Of a DNA stretch of 64,000 nt, positions 44,001-56,146 are shown one piece after another. The notes under the pieces were generated by a model. It did no database searches. It was not told the origin of the DNA and worked only from the letters and a program-made list of their open reading frames with translations. Position 1 is the first letter of the stretch. Each line of letters opens with the position of its first letter. This DNA comes from Butyriboletus loyo (taxonomy: Eukaryota; Basidiomycota; Agaricomycetes; Boletales; Boletaceae). The stretch covers positions 1 to 64,000 of the forward strand of contig JBBPSI010000039.1 of the NCBI GenBank assembly GCA_038093515.1. The letters run 5' to 3'. The position numbers and the translations under genes are program-made.

Positions 44001-47000
44001 ATGGATCCTGCCCTTTCGACTTCTAGCCGTGTTTCCAGGCTGAAAAAACGTTTCCTCGATGTCTTGTCTGGGTCAGTCAAGCTTAACCCTCGCGGCGCCA
44101 CTCTTTTCCTAGAAGGGCTTTGCGCTCAGGATGACCCAGTGGTATGCTTGGATGCAATCACTGAGAGTGCTCTCGGTCTGTCTTCAGTCCAGTTCTCAAT
44201 GCAGTTCGACTTGTCCGTCCAATTCATGAACGGATTGGGTTCCACTGTCTTGGAGTATCTCCTTAGAGCTTCCGATGTAGGTGGCGACGCCCTGGACAAT
44301 CTATTGTTCCATGTGGTAGAACCACCAATCTTTTGGGGTGTCTTCGTTCGCACATTCCAGCAGGGCGCGCTGAACGAAGCGGCTCAACTGGTCTTCGCTA
44401 GAGTGCTCTCTCGACTCCTGACTTTACAAGACCTCGACACCAGTCCCTTTCGAGACATTGCAGCTCGACCATCCATCCAAAATAGCCTCATCGCGTCATC
44501 CAATCATGAAATCAGAGAGATGGGTCATATCATCAAACACATTCTCTCTACCACTAGTTCTATGACGGTGTATGACGTTCGCAATGGGCCTGGCGGACGC
44601 CACGATAACGACTTTGCCGACTACCGTGACATCGCCATTCTCCCCACCGCCGACGAGATCTTGTGTCGAAAGCCTCCCTTCCTCCGCACAGCATTTCACG
44701 ATGAGACGGATTCATCAGAAACTCCAGTCAAGGATTACTTGGACAATACCTTTCGCATGCTCCGCGAGGACATGATCTTTGACATCCGCCAAGAGGTACA
44801 AGCTGCATTACAGAAGGACAGAAAGTATCGCGGTCTCCGTGTCGACGGTGTCTCTATGGTCGGCATCTGCACCAGTGCTAACGATAGGAAGACTCGCTGG
44901 GGAATTAAGCTGCGATGTGACAGCGACCTCTGGCAGCTCAAAGGCATGAAGGATGACGATCGGGTGGATTTCCTTACACATGATCCTCATGGCTCGAAGA
45001 TATTGAAACATCAGTCTCTCGTTTGCCTTGCTTCTGGTCAAGATATCATCAGTTTTGGGACAGTGAACCGCGTGCAAGAACTCCTAGCCTGCGACCCTCC
45101 TGTGATAGTCCTCCAGCTGGATGGTGATGTCAACATAAGAAAAACCTTCACTTCTCTTCGCATGGCCCGGAACGTTCAACTCATCCAAATTGATACGGCA
45201 ACATTTGCTTTCGAGCCGGTGCTCTTCGCCCTGAAGACGCACAATGCTGCCCTCTCGAGAGATATTTTACTCTGGAGCCCAGAGTCGCCCCTTGAGTCTA
45301 GGCGGAGGAGAGTAGCCTTCTCGCACATTACCTGTAGACTCATCCCAAACTCTTTTGATGAGCTGGAGTGTCTACGGGCCCTCTTTAAATCCATCTCTCT
45401 CGACGAGGCTCAGGTGAAATCTCTGGTTGTAGGACTTCAGCAACGTGTATCGTTGATTCAAGGGCCACCCGGTGAGCACTCTCACCTTAATTCCTGGAGT
45501 TATCTCACCTTTGCCCGCAGGAACTGGCAAGTCGTTTATAGGCGTTCTTCTCGCGAAGATAATACATGATGAAACTGCTCAAACTATTCTCGTCGTTTGC
45601 TATACAAACCATGCGCTGGACCAGTTTCTCGGTGATCTTCTTGAGCATGGTATCCCTGCTGAATCCATCGTGCGCCTTGGTGGTCGTTCAAACCAGTCAA
45701 CGGATCATCTTGCTCTCCACAAGCAACCACGTGTGCGGTTTCAGTACGACTGGGATGAAATCAACGACCTCAGATGGCTCGCATCACACCACGAAGACAA
45801 GCTCCAAACTCACTTTAACGCGCTGCTAGACATCAACGACGAGAACCTGTTCAAGCATCTAGAGCATGAGCATCACGAGTTCTTTGAAGCATTCTACGTG
45901 CCGTTGGAGACGGAAGATGGAATGACGCTTATCGGGCGGAACGGACAAGCTATAGACAAGAGATATCTCCTCTCACGGTGGATGCGGGGTCTGAACGCTG
46001 GAGTGTTGAGTGACGAGTCTCATGTCCAAGCGTCGGCTCGGATCTGGGATATGGCCCGCTTTGCCCGCCAGCAGCTGCTGGACAAGTGGCGGCATGAAGT
46101 AGTCACTAAGGAATTGGAGTCGATATGCCAGGCTGGAAAGCTGTACGATGAATTTCAAGCCGCTATCAAGCGGGAGTTTGCAAAATCAACTGTGTCAACT
46201 TTGCAGCAGAAGAGGATCATTGCTTGTACGACCACGGGGGCAGCTATCTACGCCGAGGCGCTTGAACAGGTCCTTCCCGATGTTCTCCTCGTGGAAGAAG
46301 CTGGCGAGATCCTCGAAAGCCACATCTTGACTGCGTTGTCGCGCACAGTCGATCAGATGATTCTCATCGGTGATCACAAGTACGTCTGCAACGTTACTTC
46401 AGCCATGCGTTACATGTTACCAGCGACCTATCGTAGACAACTGCGCCCCAAAGTCAACAATTATCAATTAACTGTTGAAAAGGGCGAGGGATTTGACCTG
46501 AACCGGTCCCTTTTCGAGCGTCTTATCCTCAAGGGCTACCCGCATGAAACCCTTTCGACGCAACATCGGATGCGCCCCGAAATCTCTGCTTTTGTCCGCC
46601 AGCTCACTTACCCAGAGCTTATTGATGCTCCCTCGACTTATCATCGAGCCGATATCCGCGGGGTACAATCGAACGTTATCTTTGTAGATCATACCCATCC
46701 TGAGGATGACAGCTCGCTCATCGGGGACCGTTCAGATGGTGGTTCCAAAGCATCGAAGCACAATACATACGAAGTGCAGATGGTACTCAAGATAGTACGC
46801 TACCTTGTGCAGCAGGGGTACAAAAGCGAGGACATTGTCGTTCTCACCCCGTATCTTGGCCAACTTCACCAGTTACGTGACGCTTTAAATGACCCGATCC
46901 TCAATGATCTGGATTCCTCAGATCTCGCGCGTGCTGGCCTGTTCGCCTTTGCACTACCGGAGCTTACAGTCAAGAAAGGCCGAATCCGTTTGGCTACGAT

Positions 47001-48490
47001 CGGTGAGCAATGTACTTGCGAATACAACGTTGTCTAACAACCTGTCATAGATAACTATCAGGGAGAGGAAGGCAATATCGTGATTGCGAGTCTCACGAGA
47101 TCGAATAAATCCAACATGATCGGCTTCATGGACTCTCCTGAGCGTCTCAACGTCCTCCTCTCGCGAGCCCGAGATGGCCTCATTTTGATCGGAAATTCCC
47201 AAACGTTTCTGCGCTCCAGGAAAGGAGGTGCACTCTGGAAACGATTCTTCACCCTCCTCGACAACGGCCAGTACAGTTACCAGGGGTTTCCTGTCAAGTG
47301 CGAGAGGCATCCCGAACGTACCGTTCTACTCAAGTGCGCAAGCGATTTCGATAATCACTGTCCGGATGGTGGATGCACGGAATCATGGTGAGTTACCCAC
47401 ATTCTCACCGATAGTCCGAACCCTCACATTTGCCTTTTGTAAAAGCGGATTCACGCTCGCTTGCGGACATATATGCCCGATGAAGTGCCACCCTCGCCGG
47501 TCGTCAGTGGTGTTGTATGACCCACATGACGCGTCGCAATGCAAATATAATCTGAACGCCAAGTGTCCAGCGGGTCATCACACACTCACTTGGGAGTGCC
47601 GCCATCTCCAGCCTGTTCGCTGCTTGGGGTGTGTTAAAGAGGCTGAACGTCTCGAGAAGATCGCTCGGCAAGAGCGTGAGGCGCAGAAAAGGCGCGAGGA
47701 GGCTGAGGCTGAGCACCGCCGTCGCATCGCTGAACTGGAAGCCAAGTTGAGAGCAGAGGAAGCCGCCGAGGAACGTCGGCTCCAGAAAGAATACGAGATG
47801 CAGGAAGAGCGGAGAAAGCATGAGCTACAGGAAGAGCAGAGAAAGCACGAGAAACAACGCCAGCTCCAGGAAGAATATGAACTGCAGGAAGAACAGGGAA
47901 AGCAAGAAAAACAACGCCAGCTCCAGAAGGAATACGAGTTGCAGGAAGAGCGGAGAAAGCATGAGCTGCAGGAAGAGCAGAGAAAGCACGAGAAACAACG
48001 CCAGCTCCAGGAAGAATATGAACTGCAGGAAGAACAGGGAAAGCAAGAAAAACAACGCCAGCTCCAGAAGGAATATGAGTTGCAGGAAGAGCGGAGAAAG
48101 CATGAGCTACAGGAAGAGCAGAGAAAGCACGAGAAACAACGCCAGCTCCAGAAAGAATATGAGCTGCAGGAAGAACAGAGAAAGCATGAGAAACAACGCC
48201 GGCTCCAGAAAGAATACGAGCTGCAGGAAGAGCGGAGAAAGCATAAACTACAGGAAGAGCAAAGAAAGCACGAGAAACAACGCCGGCTACAGAAAGAATA
48301 CGAGCTTCAGGAAGTAGAAAGCCGACGAGAGCAGATGGTTGCTGCAGCCGAAAGGCGAGAGAGGCTGGTCGCTGAGAGACGACAGGAAGACATTCGTGCT
48401 GCAGCGATTGCTCGTGCCAACTTAGAGTACGACGCAGAAACGGAGAAATCGGCTAGTGACTCCGAACCTTCACGCTGTACTATTCACTGA
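44001..48490 (+). CDS. SF1 RNA/DNA helicase, ZNFX1/Hrr1-like, with zinc-finger-like and repeat region
   Basis: Upf1-like superfamily-1 helicase of the NFX1-type zinc-finger group; relatives (fission yeast Hrr1, animal ZNFX1) act in small-RNA and antiviral pathways. The ATG at 44001 opens a long helical N-terminal region (MDPALSTSSRVSRLKKRFLD). An intron (45472-45520) splits Walker A: VSLIQGPPG + TGKSFIGVLLAKII. Further helicase motifs are VVCYTNHALDQFL, RIIACTTTGAAIYAEAL, DVLLVEEAGEILESH (motif II as VEEA), and GDHK + QLRPKVNNYQL across an intron at 46380-46436. LSTQHRMRPEISAFV, VVLTPYLGQLHQLRDAL, DNYQGEEGNIVIASLTRSNK and ERLNVLLSRARDGLILIGN follow. Next is a Cys/His-rich segment (CERHPER, CGFTLACGHICPMKCH, CPAGHHTLTWECRH, CLGC), then a Gln/Glu/Lys coiled coil built from tandem repeats, ending at TGA 48488-48490. 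A fungal RNA-silencing role is plausible but unproven. Confidence 0.9.
47822..48316 (+). repeat. 141-nt tandem repeat in the helicase gene
   Basis: Three full copies begin at 47822, 47963 and 48104, and a partial fourth at 48245. Each unit is 141 nt (47 codons), so it keeps frame. Units 1 and 2 are nearly identical at the nucleotide level; unit 3 has diverged. Each unit is itself built from shorter pieces of the form ELQEEQRKHEKQRQLQ. The product is a highly charged helix of Glu, Gln, Lys and Arg, very likely a long coiled coil. Confidence 0.93.
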
Positions 48491-48763
48491 ATCCATGGGT
48501 ATGGTACTACAAATCCCTGAACGACTTTATGAGGCGTCTTACTACGGGTCTCCGTACCATTCAAGTTGTTGGGACGCGGCAACACTCCAGCCCAGCCGAG
48601 TCAAGCGCGCGCACGCAAGCGATCATTGAGTGGGATTTGCGAAACAGTTCAGCAGCGGACTTCCGAGATCGCTGCTAAGATAAGAATTACGCCAGGCTCA
48701 GCATTTGAACTTCACCCAGACCCGAACATCAAGTGGTTTTGAGTTCTCTGGAGGAAAGAAAAT
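48491..48763. promoter_or_regulatory. Intergenic region upstream of enoyl-CoA hydratase
   Basis: 273 bp between two plus-strand genes; 3' UTR plus promoter. An additional 5' exon of the hydratase could hide here. Confidence 0.4.
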
Positions 48764-49827
<1,064 letters not shown>

Positions 49828-50013
49828 AGCGCGTGTCAGTAGTACAATAAGATATCAGAAAGATCCAAAAGTTGGCAACCCATGAAGTTATGTTTGACGA
49901 TATGAGATTGGTGTCTGTCGTGAGGTCGTCAATCCAGTGAATCCCAAGGAGACGTTCTCTTCTCTGCATAAATCATAAACGTATGTCTCCAGACCCCTTA
50001 ATTAAAATGCACA

Positions 50014-51783
50014 CTAATCTACATCCGACCACTCATCAATCTCTTCCTGCAAATCCTCGAAATCTATAACATCCTCGTCATCACTTCCCTCGAAGAAATG
50101 GAACGTTTTCAAATTCTCCTTCAACCATTCCACATCTTCTTTGTCCAATTCGCAAGATTCCTCCACGTACAACGAAGCGAGAGGCATCCCCGCATCCATT
50201 CTTTTTTGAACTACCTCACGGACAGCATCTCCGGATGTCCCAGAGACATAGAGTGTCGTAAGTCGAGGCAACCAAGCGTCACCACGCTCGGCCAACATAC
50301 AGGGTGTGGAAAGAATGTCAAGGAATAACGGAGAAAGGTACGACAACGAGATGTTGAGCGACGTAAGATTCTGGAGCTCGTCATAGAGCGTCTCGACATA
50401 TTCGTCAGGGCAGGGAAGTCCGGCTATTTTAAGTGTTTCAAGGCTGCTCAGCAAGCTGCGCGGCTGTTGTTGGGCTGAAGGTGGTGATAAGGAAGTAGCT
50501 GGTCCGGCGAGCTCTTGGACGAATTCGGTGTAATCCCCATTGTCGAAGTCTAGGACCAGATTTTTGAGTACGGGGAGATAGAATTTGTGGAGTAGCCCGA
50601 TGGCGCGCGCCGGTGAATGGAATGCGAGGACGAAATCAGTCACTTTAAGAAGTTGGACGGGAGCGTTGAGGTCTCTGGAAATTCCAGGGGTCGGCTCGAT
50701 GAGCCACGCTGGAGGATCTCCAGAGGGTCCCGACAGGCGGAGACTGAGTTTCTCGAGGGCAGAAGCACCGCGCAAGATGGAGGCAAATTGAGCCCAAGAT
50801 GGACGGACGTCTTCTGAATGATATGCGAGCTCGAGATCCGTAAGTTTGGATGCGGAGGCGATCCATGGTTGATTCCAGTCAACATGCACTCCCCAAAGGA
50901 CTACGCTAGTAAGACAAGGGGCTAAACCACCAAAAAGAATGAAATGTTTTGATAGGCTGGGATACCCGAAGTTGTCAAATTCTTCCGTCTCATCGTGTTG
51001 GTACAATTCAAGCTTCGTGAGTTGAGGAGCCGCGGGAATAGAAGGATCAGAGACCGCGTTGAGAAATACATACATGTGGCGGTACTCCGAGACCGAGACT
51101 TCGATGGTGTGCCAGCGATGGATATGGGGAACAAGGAGAGAAAATAAGAATTTGAGATCAGCCTCGGAAGGTTCGCAGCTGTCTGTTGTACCAGGTTCGG
51201 AGTGACACTCGTGGTCCTGAGGGTTACAGTCGATGTAGATATCTATGGGAAGGCCTTTACTCCTCTCCAACAGCGTTGGTACGTGCTGGTACGGTGGACG
51301 GTCGTCTGAACCTACTACAATAGTCGTCCAGAGAGATGGGGTCGATAATGCCACGTTGCGCCAGTGGTGGCAGACATGGGAAACGACGATCTGGAACGGA
51401 GGCCATGGGTCAGGGAAAGGTAAATCAGAGGACCCGGTGGCATCAGAATCTTCCTCGTCGTCAGCCTCTTCCTCTTCGCCCAGATCTTCATCTCCAAGTT
51501 TTTTCATCATGTCAACGTCATTATCGTGGAGATCTTTGTCATCGGCGTCCTTTGTGTCAAGATGGCAGTAGCGGATGTCATCCAAGTAATCCCTCACGTC
51601 GTCTTCGTCCTCAGTATCGTTATCGGCACCGACTTCGAATATGCGCGAAAGGAGCTCGGGAGGAAGGTTGTTGATGAAGCAGACACCACCTTTCGGAGGA
51701 ACGAAAGGGTTGTCTGGGAGGAGCATGTCTTCCACAGTTTTCTGGGTTTGCATGATTCCCATTCTCCGAGGGCTACAGGTCAT
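50014..51783 (-). CDS. F-box protein B
   Basis: F-box-type protein typical of the large agaricomycete family of SCF substrate receptors. The long single frame contains GGVCFINNLPPELLSRIFEV (F-box start), an acidic insertion rich in Asp/Glu (about 51440-51620), then FQIVVSHVCHHWRNVALSTP, SLWTTIVVG and LERSKGLPIDIYIDC, the usual order of this family. Leu-rich segments follow (LTKLELYQHDETEEFDNFGY, LTDLELAYHSEDVRPSWAQF, LKNLVLDFDNGDYTEFVQEL, LETLKIAGLPCPDEY), with the stop at 50014. The tail DEDVIDFEDLQEEIDEWSDV is acidic. The true start is uncertain: 51783 and 51753 are in-frame ATGs, and an acceptor-like site just upstream could add a 5' exon. It is not closely similar to F-box genes A and C. 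Confidence 0.8.
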   Translation of the reverse strand: MTCSPRRMGIMQTQKTVEDMLLPDNPFVPPKGGVCFINNLPPELLSRIFEVGADNDTEDEDDVRDYLDDIRYCHLDTKDADDKDLHDNDVDMMKKLGDEDLGEEEEADDEEDSDATGSSDLPFPDPWPPFQIVVSHVCHHWRNVALSTPSLWTTIVVGSDDRPPYQHVPTLLERSKGLPIDIYIDCNPQDHECHSEPGTTDSCEPSEADLKFLFSLLVPHIHRWHTIEVSVSEYRHMYVFLNAVSDPSIPAAPQLTKLELYQHDETEEFDNFGYPSLSKHFILFGGLAPCLTSVVLWGVHVDWNQPWIASASKLTDLELAYHSEDVRPSWAQFASILRGASALEKLSLRLSGPSGDPPAWLIEPTPGISRDLNAPVQLLKVTDFVLAFHSPARAIGLLHKFYLPVLKNLVLDFDNGDYTEFVQELAGPATSLSPPSAQQQPRSLLSSLETLKIAGLPCPDEYVETLYDELQNLTSLNISLSYLSPLFLDILSTPCMLAERGDAWLPRLTTLYVSGTSGDAVREVVQKRMDAGMPLASLYVEESCELDKEDVEWLKENLKTFHFFEGSDDEDVIDFEDLQEEIDEWSDVD

Positions 51784-52681
51784 GAAGAGTCAGTGTAGGG
51801 TGAGTGACAAGCTAAAGAAGTGGGTACTGACCAACTTCAACAAACGGGGATTGCGAGTATCTGCTACCGAGAGTATGGTATGAAACGCGTGCTGGGGCGT
51901 AAGACGCGGCTAAATTGAATATTGACGGTTCATTTTGGTCTCGGAGCCAGACTTGGTATGAGAGTAGTCATGGTAGACGGCTGTTCTATAAAGAACAACA
52001 GCATCATGGCGCAGAGGAAGCGCGCAGGGCTCATAACCCTGAGGTCACTTGATCGAAACAAGTTGATGCTAATTCTTTTCAATCATTTTTGACCCCGAAC
52101 CTGTCGTATGCCACAGAGTTTGTCGGAAAGGCCGCACCGCTACTTGAAACATGTATGAACTTGAAGTTTGATTTCTGCATTCCCGCCTTGGCTGCCACAT
52201 GCGGTGCACGAAGAAATATCAAGTGTCCTCCATTTGAAACGCCTCATCTGGCGCTCTCTGCCACTCGCGCTGCTCGATCCATCCCTCACGTCCTCACACA
52301 CTAACAGTACTATACCCACTACCTTTTCCTTGCTGACGTCCTCCCTGCTGGCTCTGTGTGCTTCCATTTAGTGTGGACACGTCTAAGCTGCCCTTTGATG
52401 TATCGAATGACCTTGAGGCAGCCAGCCGGAATTGTCATTTTTCTCCATCCACATTCTACACGATCTTCGTGCTGGCACATGTACTAACAGCACTCACACA
52501 GTACTTATAATGATGCTGAGCATGATGCATGATGTACAAGACATCTTGCATATTCTCCAGGTTCCAACGTCATTTTTCCCAGGGTGAGTCTCCGTTTACG
52601 AAAAGAAGTATCAAGTAATACTTCACGTTTCATGCTTCGTAAGAGCACGGTTGTCCGCCTTTCCGCAGGAACCAGACTACC
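51784..52681. promoter_or_regulatory. Divergent intergenic region, F-box B / F-box C
   Basis: 898 bp between outward-facing genes. Only short frames (up to 75 codons). It should hold both promoters. Confidence 0.45.
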
Positions 52682-54226
52682 ATGCACCATTGTCTATACA
52701 TCTCCGAAGTTCTAAGCCTCATCTTCGAGTTCATTGGATACTGGGATGACCAGTTTCAAGGACCTCAAGCAGGCAAGAGGACGCTCGCTTCTTTGGCCAG
52801 AACATGTCATTTGTTCAGTTCACCCGCTTTGGATGTCCTTTGGCACGATCTTTACAGCTTTGATCCCCTGCTCAAACTTTTCCCAGTCGTTCGTTGTATT
52901 CGCAGCGTCTCATCAACCTATGCTTATTAACTAAATTTGCAGGCCACATCCTTTGTGGACGACACGCAGTGGTTGAGTTTCCGCAAGTATGCGAAACGTG
53001 TTAAAACTATGCATGGATGTGAGGCACAAGTTCCCGTGCGCGTCAAACAAGAATTTCTCTCCTCCCTTCAACGCTACCCCAAAGTCTACTTCCCTCTCCT
53101 TCCCAATGTCACCGAGCTGGGGTGGAGCGAGGGTTCATTCTCTGCCACCGCGGATTCTGCCATCTCACTGTTGAGATATTTTACAGGTCCTGCAGTGACC
53201 ACAGTGACCCTCTCCCTTGTGCGCTGGCTAGCTCATTCCTCAGCTGAACTGGCCGTTTTCGCGGACCTACCCAGGCTCTGTCCGAACGTCACTTCTTTCG
53301 CCATCGTCCTCAGCTTTTCATGGGATTACGAACCTTCTCGAGAAGTAGGTAAGATGGTGATGCAGTGGCCAAGGTTGCGAACCCTGCGAACATGTGCCAT
53401 TTCACCATCCGTGATGGACCAGCTGTTCACCCGACGAACTCTCGAAAACCTCACTATCGATTACCACGAGTCCTCGCCTGCCTACAGTGGTAGGATCCCG
53501 GATACGGTCCGCGAGTTCTCGCTTGGTGTGGACAGCCCCACGTTGTGCACTCATTTTCTCGAGACCGTATACGCGAGCCCTACCGGGTTCTGCCTGTTTA
53601 TAGGTATGAACGAAAGGGAGGAGGAACTTGACATCGAGGAAATGTTCCACATTCTGCCCTGCCGCCTCGACACATCTCGTTTGCTATCGCTTGCGATCCG
53701 GCCGCAATCAAGCATCATAGGCATACCCTTGTGGCATACCCTGACGCTCCGAGGGCCGCTCGTGTCCGCGCTCGTCGAGTTTACGGCGTTGCGCGAGCTG
53801 GACCTGGATTTCCTTTGCACGGCGCAAATGTCTGATGTAGACTATGCACGCATGGCAGGGTCGTTGCCATACCTGCGGAGTCTAAAGCTCGGTACTGCGA
53901 ACCCATCCATCATGTGGCCAGCGGCAAGTGTGGGAGCGATGATCGCGGTGTTGACATATTGTAAATCCCTCGAGACGTTGCACATCGTGTTCGATGGGTC
54001 GATTCCACCTCCAGCACCTTCAGGAGAGCCGGCATGTCAGGAATGGGGTGTAGCCAACAGATACCTTACCAAGCTCCGTGTTGGCTATTCGCCAATCGGA
54101 AATGCGACCGTTAATGTCATAGCCTCCTGCTTTAAATCGATCATGCCCTACCTGGTGCAAATCGAATACAAAGATCGGGACGAGGAGTGGGAAGCGGTGC
54201 AGAACATATTGAGATGCAGGGAGTAG
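52682..54226 (+). CDS. F-box/leucine-rich-repeat-like protein C (paralogue of A)
   Basis: The start at 52682 gives MHHCLYISEVLSLIFEFIGY (F-box-like), then KRTLASLARTCHLFSSPALD and VLWHDLYSFDPLLKLFP. One intron (about 52889-52942) leads to ATSFVDDTQWLSFRKYAKRV. The body aligns segment by segment with the protein at 30645-32410: FTGPAVTTVTLSLVRW versus FAGPAVTTIALSFIRP, and LPRLCPNVTSFAIVLS versus LPNLCPNVTSFTVFFS. The C-terminus, EEWEAVQNILRCRE versus ERWDTVQNILTSRS, also matches. The intron is in the same place. The main difference is the N-terminus, where C lacks the acidic loop and the Pro/Lys-rich start of A. Stop TAG at 54224-54226. Confidence 0.85.
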
Positions 54227-56146
54227 GTGCTGTTCTGCTCATAGCCATAGGTGTGTGCTGTCCAGACAGCGTTGCACGGATTGGATGGTAATAAAGAGCG
54301 CCTAGATCTGTCTCTCTTCTTGGATCGAACCTACCTATCTAGACTTGTGATACTAGGACGTCGACCCTACTTACGCGCAATTGCCCTGATATACTTCGAA
54401 TCGAGTGCTCTCTCTTATCTCGATCAAACTTTGCTACCTTTCCTTCCTGCCAAGATCTGATTATTCGCCTCCCAGTGGCTTAGGTTAACTCGATTGCTCG
54501 CAAGTTCGAGACGAGGTTCGGAACAGGCGTCTCATGTACATCCGTTCTCCAACGTCACGATCTTTGAACTTGAAAAAGCCGGGGAGACGTGCCTCTCCGA
54601 ATCGTGCACGAAGACGCTACAGATCCTAAGGAGACTTGCGATCGGTCACATACAACCCCCATCCTGTCATCTTCTCCGTTACAGTATCTGTCATCCGACG
54701 AGTCCCATGTTCACCAGTGACGAACTAGTCACAGGCGTTATCACGAGCGTTGTCTCGCAGCGGGACACCACGTGGTACTACAAGTACATCCTTCATGGCT
54801 CCGGCCACTCTGCAGCTGCATTCAAGAGTGTATGGAGCTACAAGTCGACCGCTAGATGTACTGTAGATAACCACACCGCGAGCGACGGCGACGAGCTGGG
54901 CCCACCTCGGTCGATCAAAGGACGTCTTGCCAGTGAGAAAATAGAGCTAGGGAGGTGCAGGTACTCGTGATCGGCCATGACGACCGACAACGAGGTTGTC
55001 AAGAGCGTGACGAGACGATCGTGACACGATCTCGCTCGCCCGGGATGCAATTAACGCGCTGACCTTCCGCACACCCTGACCACGACCTACTCGGGCCAGA
55101 CCCAGACGTAAAGCTGGGTGACGGATCTGAGGTCGCACATGACGAAGGTGGGGAAACAGTCCGAGGAGGAAAGAGGAAGAGGAAGAGTTTGGTCAACCAC
55201 CGAATTCTGACGCGCTTTGCCTTTTTGGCGTGCTACGCGTCGTGTCAGAGTTTGGGTGTTGCTTGCGCGTCTTCAAGAACTACCCCCCCCACCCCAATGC
55301 GGTGTTTTCTGCGTACTGTCACAATCCATCGTATTCGTCTCCCTTGCGAGCCACACAGGATAAGATGTCTCCCACATCTGCGGGCGAGGTTGATATAGAC
55401 GTGTGCATAGGGCGGGCCCGCGGCTGTACCAAAATAGCGTCTCCAACCGAGTCGAGTGGGGGATGCGAGGGGCGTGGGGATAGCCCTGAACCAGGTCCGT
55501 TCAGAACTTGGTGTGTATCTACGGATCTGCCTTCGCCGGGACCGCTGGCGTCCACGTTGATGGCATCGCCATCGTGATCGACTCGTCCACGTTCCCCGGA
55601 CCGTGGACTCGGATCAGTACTTGGTGTTGGGATCCACCAACGTTCCCAGGTGCCTGACCACCGAAAAGGAACCAGGTCGCCGTGTGCGGTCGTGAAGACA
55701 TAGGGTGCAGTATGGCCGTTCCACCGCGGCGCATGAAATAGTCGGGCGACTACACGAGTCACTCGAGGTACCGGTCTAGAAGCGTCTCGTCAACACGGAC
55801 GAGGACGCATTCAAGGGAGCGGGAGCCCGGATGCCTGGACGTCCCCGGAATGCATCGCCCGTTCTGTGTGCACTCATGGGACGGACACGAAAGGAAGGGA
55901 ATATCCGTGTCGTGCGTGGCGTCCGCGTACGAGATGGAAGCGATGAGTCGTGTGCGCTTGGTGCGCCCGACGGCGCCTAACAATTTAACTGGGAAAAGGA
56001 CATATCCATCAAGCCCCGATGCGCAGTAAATAATACAAAAGAGTACTTTGATGCTACAGATACTTGAAGTAATAGCTCTAGGGTAAGTGTCAATAAATGG
56101 AGAGATATGCAAGTCGTTCGTGTATCTGTCGTGGCTATCATACTAC
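54227..56146. other. Gene-poor intergenic stretch, 1.9 kb
   Basis: Frames of 117-158 codons occur (54494-54970 plus; 55319-55762 minus; 55759-56112 minus), but none resembles a known family or shows a coherent splice pattern. The minus frame 55759-56112 directly follows a possible donor at the end of the next gene, so part of it could be a missed last exon. Confidence 0.45.

Noticed and set aside
47825..48103. Antisense Leu/Phe-rich frame in the helicase repeat
   Set aside because: It is a by-product of the tandem repeat composition; no start context or independent support.
54494..54970. 158-codon plus-strand frame
   Set aside because: No family resemblance, and no introns although most plus-strand genes here have them.
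55319..55762. 147-codon minus-strand frame
   Set aside because: Pro/Gly/Ser-rich without similarity; no splice structure.
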